Source of the DNA: Neoaquamicrobium microcysteis
Lineage (GTDB): Bacteria > Pseudomonadota > Alphaproteobacteria > Rhizobiales > Rhizobiaceae
NCBI RefSeq assembly: GCF_008180155.1
Contig: NZ_VSZS01000068.1
Span: 310,001 to 374,000, forward strand
DNA: 64,000 nucleotides
Direction: 5' to 3'
Both the position numbers and the translations under genes were made by a program. Under the pieces are notes generated by a model that saw only the letters and a list, made by a program, of their open reading frames with translations, had not been told where the DNA came from and ran no database searches. Shown in pieces: positions 53,480 to 62,300 of this stretch (position 1 is its first letter; each line of letters starts with the position of its first letter).

Positions 53480-53524
53480 AGAGCCCGGCCGCTCCCTTCG
53501 GCGGCCTAGCCATCGAGTAGGCAA

Positions 53525-53839
53525 ATGCTGGTCTGCCACTGCAACCTGATTACCGAAAAAGAAATCGAGCAGACGATCGTCGGCCTGCTCGACAGCGATC
53601 CGTGGCAGCTCATCGTGCCTGCGAAGGTGTATCATGCGCTCAAGAAGCGCGGTCGCTGTTGCGGCTGCTTCCCAAATGTGGTGGAAACGATCATTCGGGT
53701 AACCGAAGACTATCATCGCCGTCTCGGCGAGGGTGGTGAGACAGAGATCGTGCCATTCCTGGACCGCGTGCGTGGTTTGCGCGGCCAGTACGGGAGCAGC
53801 AGTCATGAAGGGCGAAAAACGGATCATCGAGCGGCTTAA
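53525..53839 (+). CDS. bfd: Bacterioferritin-associated ferredoxin-like (2Fe-2S) protein
   Basis: 104 aa. The BFD-like fold binds a 2Fe-2S cluster through four Cys: [15 protein letters not shown] at the N-terminus (CxC) and [16 protein letters not shown] (CxxC) at residues 42-58. In characterised systems Bfd donates electrons to bacterioferritin to release stored iron. The C-terminal 45 residues beyond the BFD domain are longer than in E. coli Bfd (64 aa). Its 3' end overlaps the bfr start by 35 bp, coupling the two. Confidence 0.93.
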   Translation: MLVCHCNLITEKEIEQTIVGLLDSDPWQLIVPAKVYHALKKRGRCCGCFPNVVETIIRVTEDYHRRLGEGGETEIVPFLDRVRGLRGQYGSSSHEGRKTDHRAA

Positions 53840-54290
53840 CGAAGCCCTGTTTCTCGAGCTGGGAGCGGTCAACCAGTATTGGCTGCACTACCGGCTTCTG
53901 GACGACTGGGGATACGCGAAGCTCGCCAAGAAGGAGCGTGAGGAATCCATCGAGGAGATGCATCACGCCGACAAGATCATCGAGCGCATCATCTTCCTTG
54001 AAGGTCATCCCAACCTGCAGAAGGTCGGCGCCCTGCGCATCGGCCAGAACGTCAAGGAAGTGCTGGAGGCCGACCTCGCCGGCGAATACGACGCCCGCAC
54101 CTCCTACAAGAAGTCGCGCGAGATTTGCCAGGAACTCGGCGACTACGTGACGATGAAGCTGTTCGAGGAACTGCTTCAGGATGAGGAAGGCCATATCGAC
54201 TTCCTCGAGACCCAGCTCGAACTCTACGAGCAGATCGGCGAACAGAAGTACGGCCAGCTCAACGCCGCCTCTGCCGACGAAGCCGAATAG
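53805..54290 (+). CDS. bfr: Bacterioferritin
   Basis: 161-aa heme-containing iron-storage ferritin of 24 subunits. Ferroxidase-site residues appear in [23 protein letters not shown] (Glu18 equivalent), [21 protein letters not shown] (Glu51 and His54 equivalents; Met52, the heme ligand, is present as EEM) and [14 protein letters not shown] (Glu127 and His130 equivalents). The ATG at 53805 is inside bfd; the frame is open earlier but [15 protein letters not shown] is the typical start. Terminated by a strong hairpin 12 bp downstream. Confidence 0.96.
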   Translation: MKGEKRIIERLNEALFLELGAVNQYWLHYRLLDDWGYAKLAKKEREESIEEMHHADKIIERIIFLEGHPNLQKVGALRIGQNVKEVLEADLAGEYDARTSYKKSREICQELGDYVTMKLFEELLQDEEGHIDFLETQLELYEQIGEQKYGQLNAASADEAE

Positions 54291-54301
54291 GCTGCAACGA
54301 C

Positions 54302-54335
54302 AAAGGGCTTCCGGTTTCGCCGGAAGCCCTTTTTT
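54302..54335 (+). terminator. Rho-independent terminator after bfr
   Basis: AAAGGGCTTCCGG / CCGGAAGCCCTTT, 13-bp perfect stem with a TTTCG loop, followed by TTTTTT (54330-54335). Separates bfr from the convergent ndvA gene. Confidence 0.92.
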
Positions 54336-54355
54336 CTACACGTACGAAACCCTTG

Positions 54356-56143
54356 CTACGCGGCTTCGGGCGACAACTCCGGCGCCCTGAAGGGCACAGC
54401 GCGCAGACGATCCTTGTCGTCCAGCAGACCGCCGGCACGCAACAGCGAGGCGAAGCGACCATTGTCGCGCGAGGCGAGCTCCTGGAAGCCGCCCATCTCC
54501 ACGATACGGCCCTTGTCCATGAAGATCACCATGTCGGCATCGCATACGGTCGAAAGCCTGTGGGCGATGACGAAGGTGGTGCGGTTCCGGCGCAGTCGGT
54601 CGATCGCGTCCTTCACCTTGTTTTCCGTCTCCACGTCCAGCGCGCTGGTCGCCTCGTCGAGCACCAGGATGGGCGCATCCTTCAGCACGGCGCGCGCAAT
54701 GGCGATCCGCTGGCGCTCGCCACCCGAAAGCTGCGAGCCGCGTTCGCCGACGACAGTGTCGTAGCCGTCGCTCTTGGCGAGGATGAAGTCCTGCGCGGCG
54801 GCCGCAACGGCTGCTTCATGCACCTCGTCATACTCGGCGTCCGAGCGGCCGAGGCGAATGTTCGCCTCGATCGAACGGTTCAGCAGGCCCGCGTCCTGAA
54901 ACACCGTGGCGATCTGGTCGCGCAGCGACTTGCGCGTCACCGTGCGCGTGTCGATGCCGTCCACCCGGATCGAACCCGACTTGGGATCGAACACGCGCTG
55001 AAGCAGGTTGATGAGAGTCGTCTTGCCGGCGCCCGTCGGGCCCACGATCGCAACGGTCTGGCCCGCCGCGACGCTGAACGAGATGTCGAATACGCCCTCG
55101 CCCGAATCGGGGAACTGGAACGAGACATCGTCGAACACTACGTCGCCGGACACCCGGCCGATCGGGCGCGTGCCCAGCGGCTCTGAACGGTCGCCCACCG
55201 AATCCTCGAGCGCATAGAACGGCTCGAGCCTGGCGCGCGCCTCGAAGACTTGATTCACGAACGCCGTCACCTGGTCGAGACGACCGATCAGCAGCGTCGC
55301 GAAACCGGCAAAGGCGACGACATCGCCGATGCGCAGGTGGCCGTTCTGAACGAGGAACGCACCGATGATGAGAACGATCATCATCGAGATCGTGGCCGAC
55401 AGGCGCTGCAGCGCGCTGGCCAGCGCCCACCAGTTCAGCACCGGAAACTGCGCGCCGATGAGGTCGTCGGTGTAGCGGCGCAGCGCCGCCGTCTCGTGCG
55501 CCAGCCTGCCATAGCTCTGCAACACCGAGATGTTGCTGATGGAATCGCTCACATGGGCAAAAACCTTGTGGTAGTGCCGCTCGACCTGCGCCTGCCCTTC
55601 CTTGGTGCGCGCCATCACTGCGCGGCTGATCGCGACATAGGAAGCGCCCAGAAACAGCAGCACGCCCGCCATGCGCCAGTCGAGCGTCAGGGCGGTCGGG
55701 ATGAGAAGCAGCAGCGCGACGGCGGTCGACAGATGCTGGCGCATGAATTCGAGCCACAGCGAGAACAGCGTCTCCATGGCGCGAAGCAGCGTGTGCAGGG
55801 AATGCGACGTGCCATGGCGGTGATGCCAGGCGAGCGGCATGGTGATGACCTTCTCGAAGGAATCGCCCAGTACGTCCACGCGGCGCTTGTGTGCGAGCCT
55901 GTCCGCGCCGCGCGCCACCAGCACGAAGGCTACGATGTTAAAGAGACCCAGTCCCGCCCACATGGCGATCTGCGTGACGATGTTCTGCTCTTGAGAAATG
56001 GCCTCGATGATCCGGCCGAACAGAATTGGCTCGGCGATCATCGCCGCCGCCAGGGCGACGTTGGCAATACAGATGACGGCCACCCGCTGCCTTTCGGCTG
56101 CGAGGTAACTCATGGCCCTCCAGTAGATTTGGAAAAGTGACAA
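54356..56143 (-). CDS. ndvA: Cyclic beta-1,2-glucan ABC exporter NdvA/ChvA
   Basis: 595-aa half-transporter (six spans, then ATPase) exporting cyclic beta-1,2-glucan to the periplasm. N-terminal SLFQIYWRAMSYLAAERQRVAVICIANVALAAAMIAEPILFGRIIEAIS matches S. meliloti NdvA; ATPase motifs are IVGPTGAGKTTLINLL, ATVFQDAGLLNRSI, LSGGERQRIAIARAVL and ILVLDEATSALD, with switch His in VIAHRLSTV. The open frame runs 16 codons further, but TTG 56143 with AGGAT 6 nt upstream gives the exact family N-terminus. Lies 243 bp after ndvB on the same strand. Confidence 0.95.
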   Translation of the reverse strand: MSLFQIYWRAMSYLAAERQRVAVICIANVALAAAMIAEPILFGRIIEAISQEQNIVTQIAMWAGLGLFNIVAFVLVARGADRLAHKRRVDVLGDSFEKVITMPLAWHHRHGTSHSLHTLLRAMETLFSLWLEFMRQHLSTAVALLLLIPTALTLDWRMAGVLLFLGASYVAISRAVMARTKEGQAQVERHYHKVFAHVSDSISNISVLQSYGRLAHETAALRRYTDDLIGAQFPVLNWWALASALQRLSATISMMIVLIIGAFLVQNGHLRIGDVVAFAGFATLLIGRLDQVTAFVNQVFEARARLEPFYALEDSVGDRSEPLGTRPIGRVSGDVVFDDVSFQFPDSGEGVFDISFSVAAGQTVAIVGPTGAGKTTLINLLQRVFDPKSGSIRVDGIDTRTVTRKSLRDQIATVFQDAGLLNRSIEANIRLGRSDAEYDEVHEAAVAAAAQDFILAKSDGYDTVVGERGSQLSGGERQRIAIARAVLKDAPILVLDEATSALDVETENKVKDAIDRLRRNRTTFVIAHRLSTVCDADMVIFMDKGRIVEMGGFQELASRDNGRFASLLRAGGLLDDKDRLRAVPFRAPELSPEAA

Positions 56144-56279
56144 CTGGCTATCCTGTGTTGCTCTGACAGCGTCCCTTGCTGCGGTGCACAATCGCGGACG
56201 CTATGCCTCCGCCTGAATTTCATCAATGGGAATCACGCCTTTTCGTTGCCCCCGTTTCGTCAACAAAAACGACAGGAGT

Positions 56280-56300
56280 TTACGGATCGTGATCCCGTAA
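56280..56300. promoter_or_regulatory. Imperfect inverted repeat upstream of ndvA
   Basis: TTACGGATC-GT-GATCcCGTAA, nine paired bases per arm with one bulged C. It lies in the 243-bp ndvB-ndvA gap beside an AT-rich stretch (56301-56326), so it may mark the ndvA promoter or an operator. No regulator assigned. Confidence 0.35.
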
Positions 56301-56338
56301 CATTCTGAAATATAAATAAAATGTCAGAAGGGCGGCGC

Positions 56339-56361
56339 AATCCGGGCTCGATGCCCGGATT
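56339..56361. terminator. Hairpin downstream of ndvB
   Basis: AATCCGGGC / GCCCGGATT (56339-56347 and 56353-56361), 9-bp perfect stem with loop TCGAT, about 26 bp after the ndvB stop. No T-run follows on the minus strand, so factor-independent termination is unsure; a partial barrier or RNA-stabilising hairpin is possible. Confidence 0.45.
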
Positions 56362-56386
56362 TTGTGCAGCAAACGATTGAATCGGT

Positions 56387-59300
56387 TCAGGTCACCGTCA
56401 CTACGACCTCGTGCTCGCCGTCCCTTATTGCAATGCGGTCACCGCTCTCGCGCCCGTCGAGCGTGATGCCGGCTGCGTCGCCACGCCGCACCGTGATGCG
56501 GTAGTGCGCAGTGCCGATCGTCATGGTTGCGGAGAAGTTTTCCCACGACGAAGGCTGCGCGGGCGCGATCAGCAGCGCATCGCCGTCGCGTCTGATTCCG
56601 AGAATACCTTCCACCGCCGCGCGATAGAGCCACCCAGCGGACCCCGTGTACCAGGTCCAGCCGCCGCGCCCTGCCCGCTCGGCTTGCGAATAGACGTCGG
56701 CGGCCACGACATATGGCTCCACCCGGTAGCGTTCGGTTTCGTCGGATCCTGACGCGTGGTTCACGGGATTGAGGATCGAGAAGACGCGATAGGCTTCATC
56801 GGCGCGTCCGAGTTCGGCCAGAGCGACGACCAGCCACGTTGCCGCGTGGGTGTACTGGCCGCCGTTTTCGCGCACGCCGGGCGGATAGCTCTTTATGTAG
56901 CCGGGATCCTTTTCGGTGTGCTCGAAGGGCGGATCGAACAGACGCACGATGCGCAGCTCGTCATCGACCAGCAGCTCCACCGCCTTGCCCACCGCCTGCT
57001 CCGCACGGCCGCGATCGGCCTCGCCCGACAGCACGGCCCACGACTGGGCGATGGAGTCTATGCGACACTCGTCGGACGTCTTCGAGCCCAGCGGCGTGCC
57101 GTCGTCGAACGTCCCGCGGCGATACCATTCGCCGTCCCAGCCTTCGCTTTCCAACGCTTTCTTCAGCTTGCCGGCGTGTGCGCGCCAGGCCTTGACCCGC
57201 GCGGCGTCGCCACGCTGCTCGGCTATCGAGGAAAAGTCCCGCAGCGCCTTCAGCAGGAACCAGCCGAGCCAGACGCTCGTGCCCCTTCCCTGCTCTCCCA
57301 CGCGGTTCATGCCGTCGTTCCAGTCGCCGCCGAGGATCAGCGGCAGCCCGTTCGCGCCGGTACGCTTCACCGCAAGGTCGAGCGCGCGGGCGCAATGTTC
57401 GTAGAGGGTCGCACCTTCGCGCGACTGCTCGGGCGTGTAGAACGCATCGTGCTCACCCTCGCCGAGCGCCGGGCCCTCTATGAAGCGTATCTGCTCGTCC
57501 AGAACGGCGCGGTCGCCCGTGGTCGTCACGTAGTGGAACGTGCCGTAGGCCAGCCAGACCACGTCGTCCGAGATGATCGTGCGCACCCCGGCTCCAGTTC
57601 CCGGAAGCCACCAGTGCTGTACGTCACCTTCCGCGAACTGCCGCGATGCGGCGTTGAGGATTTGCGCGCGCGCAAGCGAAGGGTCGTGCAGCAGGAGTGC
57701 CAGCGTATCCTGCAACTGGTCGCGGAAACCGAACGCCCCGCTTGCCTGATAGAACGCCGAGCGCGCACGGATGCGGCAGGCGAGGCTCTGATAAGGTAGC
57801 CAGGTGTTGACCATGGCGTTAAAGGCCGGATCGGGCGTTTCCACCTGCAACGCACCCGAAAATGCGTCCCAGGTCTCGCGGTTGGCGGAAAGCCGGGCCT
57901 CGAAATCCGCGTCGAGATGCTTCTTCGCCAGCGCCGCAGCCTCGGCCTGCGAGGCGGCATCGCCCAGCACGACGTGCAGCGACATCGTTTCGCCGGGCGC
58001 GACTTCGATGTCGCAGGCAATGACGGCGCATGGATCGCGACCGGTCTCGACCGTACCTGACAAGGCGGTGCCCTTGCGCACCACGTCTGGTCTAGCGGTC
58101 GAGCCGCCCGCACCGAGGAACTCGGCCCGGTCGCAGGTGAAGCTCTGGTTCACCCCGTCGCAGGCCAGGAATGCCGTGCGGTCACCGAAATCCAGATGGT
58201 AGGGATTGTGCGCGCTCAGCATCCCAGTCACGGCGTCGCGCGCTGGCACGATCAGCGATGCACTGCGTGCCCGGTTGTTGCCCAGCACCCACTCGGCATA
58301 GGCGTAGACACGCAGCTTCGCCGGCATCGCGGCATGGTTGGTGATGCGCAGGCGCTGCACCTTCACCGGGTCGGCCGGATCGACGAGTTGCGTCAGTTCG
58401 GCTTCCAGACGACCCCGGCGCACCGAGAATGTCGAGACGCCGCGCCCGTGCCGCGCCTCATAGACCGCGTCGGGGTCGCGCAGCACGCAGGCCTGTGGCG
58501 AGAAGGCCTCGCCGCTCTGAAGGTCGCGGATGTAGAACGCCTCGCCGGGACGGTTCGTCACCGGGTCGTTCGACCACGGGGTGACCTGGAAGTCGCGGCT
58601 GTTGCGGCTCCAGGTGAACGACGCGCCCTCGGACGAGGTGTGGAAGCCGAACTCGCCATTGGCGATCACGTTGATCCAAGGATGCGGCGTCACGTTCGTG
58701 CCGGCGAGACGCACGACATATTCGCGTCCATCGTCGGCAAAGCCGCCATATCCGTTCCAGAACGCGAGCCCTTGCCCCCCAGCCTTGGCATTGGCCACAG
58801 GCCCCACGCTTACCGTCTCCGTCGTTTCGGCGCGCGGCAGCGTAGTGGGACGCTTCGCGGTCGCTGCCTCGCGGGCGGCGGCTTCCGCCATTGTCGCGGT
58901 CAGCTCCGCCCGCTCGATCTGGTCGAGGACGGGGCCGTTTCGGGTATGCATCACCACGCGCGCCGACGATATCAGCGTGCGGTAGGACGTGTCGTCCATG
59001 AGATCGCGGCGCACTGCGAAGATGTGCTGGCGCGGCCCCAGCTCGCGCCCGCGCAGGCGTGCGTTCTCGCATAGAAGCTCCAGCGCCTGCTGCAGATCCT
59101 GCACGTAGGAGGACGCCTGCTCGTTGACGATCACGAGGTCGGCAAGCAGGCCATGCGCGCGCAGATATTCCTGCATCCGCAGCGCCGCCGCCACGATCTC
59201 GAGGTCCGCCACGTCGCCTATGCGCAGCGCGAAGATCGGGAAGTCGCCCGAGATCGCCATCGGCCACAGCGCCGACTGGCGGCCCAGTCCGCCCACAATG

Positions 59301-62300
59301 GTTTCGGCAGGCGCGCGCAGCGCCGGATCGGGATAAAGCAGATAACGCGCCAGCTTCTGCACGCCGGCCGCTTCGGCAAGACTGAGGCCTACATGGCGCG
59401 TCTGCACCTGCGAGCGCGTCCAGGCCAGCATGGCCTGGCGCTGGAAGCTGTCGGGATGCAGGAAACGGCGCGTCTCCTGTTCCACGTCTTCACGGTTTGC
59501 CGCGACGATGGTCCAGAAGGTCAGCGCAACCTTCTTGCGCGCCGGCACCCGCACCTTCGCCCGCAACGCCATGACCGGGTCCAGCGTGAAGCCGGCGGAA
59601 CCAGACAGGCTGGCCCCGCGGTCGAACGCGGCGGCGTCGGCTATCGAGCGTCCGCGCCCGATGAAGGTACGGCGGTCGGTTTCAGCCTCCACCTCGCGCG
59701 CAACGCCAACCCCGGAGGTCACGAAATGAGCCAGCGCGATGGTGGGCTCGCTGGTCGAGCGCCTCTGCCGCTCGGCGAAGATCGTCGCGCCGTCCTCGCC
59801 CCCGATCTCCGTTTTCACGAACATCTTGGAGAAGGCCGGGTGGGCTATGTCGGCCGCCTCGAAGTTCAGCGCCAGTTCGGCAAACGAGGTCACCTCAATG
59901 TGCCGGTCCTCGTCGCCCTCGTTCCAGATGGTCAGGCGGCGGGCCTCGCCATTGCCTTCGGAGACGACGATGCACTCCATCTCCGAGCGCAGCGTGCCGA
60001 CCGTCTTGGTGAAGACCGCCCGGTCGTCGCAGAAGAAGGCGCGGCTGGTCTCACCCGTCACCCGCTTGGGCTCGGCGGATGCCGACCACCAGTCTCCGCT
60101 GGCGGGATCGGCCAGGAACAGGAACGTCCCCGTGCGCTCCTCGACCGGATCGGCGTTCCAGCGCGTGACCGCGGTTTCGTCCGCCCGGCTGTAGCCGGTT
60201 CCCGTCGAGGTGACCATGACGTTGTAATGGCCGTTCGACATGATGTTGGTAGCCCGCATGGCGCGCAGCGGGTCGAGGATCAGCCGCGAATCCGGCCGCT
60301 CGTCGACCACTACTGGCGCGATGCGCTCGCCTGTCTCGGCGCGGATCGGCATAGCCGGGATTTCGCGCGGCGCCTTTTCCTGAAGCAGCAACTCGGCCGC
60401 CTCGATCACCGGGTCGGAATGGAAACGGTCGCGCATCCGGCCTTCGAAGATCGCGTTGGCGACGGCGACGATCGACATGCCGTGGTGATGCGCCATGTAA
60501 TTGTGCACCACCGCATGGCGCTTGCCTTCCGGCACGCGCGTCGGCGTGAAATCCACCGCATCGTGATAGCCGTAGCGGCCCATCGCGCCCAGCGTGCGAA
60601 GCCATTTCAGGTTCGTCACGGCGTCGGCCGGCCTGAACTGCGCCGCCAGAAGGCTGGCATAAGGCGCAATCACCGTATCCTGCGCCAGCCCGCGCTTTAG
60701 ACCGAGCCCCGGCACGCCGAAGTTCGTATACTGGTACGTCATCTCGCGGTCGCGGGCATGATAAGCCGCTTCCGAAATGCCCCACGGCACGGTCTTGCTA
60801 CGCGCATAGGACATCTGCTTGCGGATGATGAGGTTGTTGGTCTGGTTGAGGATGCCGCCCAGCGGTTCCTTCATCACCAGCGGCGGCATCAGATACTCGA
60901 ACATCGAGCCGGACCAGGAGAGCAACGCACCGGAGAACCCGATCTCGGTGACGGGGCGACCGAGCCGGAACCAGTGCTCGGTCGGCAGGTCGCCCTTGGC
61001 GATGCCGAAAAGGCTGGTCAGCCGCGCCTCCGATGCGAGAAGATCGTAGCACGCCTCGTCGAGCTGGCGCTCATCGACGCGGTAACCGATGGACAGCAGC
61101 TTGCGGTCCTGCCGCAGCAGGAAGGAGAACTCCATCTCGAAGGCGAACTTGCGCGAACGGTCGCGCAGCGCCAGAAGCTTGGCGCGCAGCTTGCCGACGC
61201 CATTCTCCTCCATGTGCGAATCCGCCATATGGGCTTCGCAGGCCTTTTCCAGCTTGCCGGCCCACAGCGCCAGATCGGCGCTTGCATCCGAGCCGATCTC
61301 CTCGTCAAGCCCCTTGGCCAGCTTGCGAATGTCGGCCGCCAGCACGGTGAGGTTGATGGTGCGGATGGCCGCCGTTTCCGGCTCGTCGCGGATGATCCCC
61401 ACCGCGCGGCGCATCCCTTCGATCCGCTCCACCAGCCGCTGGCGCAACGGCCGCAGCGCGCGCCGGTCGTCCGGCAGGTCGGCCAGTTGCTCGTCCATGA
61501 TGGTTGCGACGTCGATGATGCCGCCGAAATCGCCCTGAAGATGCGCTGCGGGTGCGGCCGCCCACATGTCGCATGCGGCGGCCACGGCCACGAGATGTCC
61601 GGCAAGGTTGCCGCTGTCGACCGCGGAAATGTAGCGCGGCTGCAGCGGCCTGAGCGTGCGCGTCTCGTACCAGTTGTAGAGATGGCCGCGATAGCGATCC
61701 ATTTTCTCCATGGTCGAAATCGTGCGCTCCAGCCGGTCGATGGTTTCGGCAAGGCTGATCCAGCCGAAATCGCGGGCCGACACGACGCTCAGGAGATAGA
61801 CGCCGATATTGGTCGGCGAGGTGCGCGCCGCCACGACGGGGGCCGGCGTCTCCTGAAAATTGTCCGGCGGCAGCATGTTGTGCTCGGCGGTCACGAAGGT
61901 CTCGAAGTAGAGCCACGTCCGGCGCGCAACTGTGCGCAAAAGCGCCGCATCCTCCGGCGTCACATGCAGCTTCTCCTCGGTTTCGGCGGACTGGCTGAAT
62001 AGCCACGCGAAAGCCGGAGACCCTGCCCAGAACAGCGCGAAGATCGCCGCGATCACCACGCCGGTCGAGCCGGCGGCCAGCGGCAGCAACACGCCGACCG
62101 CTGCGATCGGCAGCACGCCCGCCATGGCGCGGTAGTGGCCCGAAAGGTCGTTGCCGTATGACCGCTCGGCCTGCGAGGCGGTGCGCCATTCCAGCAGGTG
62201 GCGGCGGCTGACGAACAGGCGGTAGAGCGTGCGCACGATGGCGTCGCTCATCGACCATGCATGGTGCGCCATCAGCACCACTTTCGACGCCACCTGCGCG

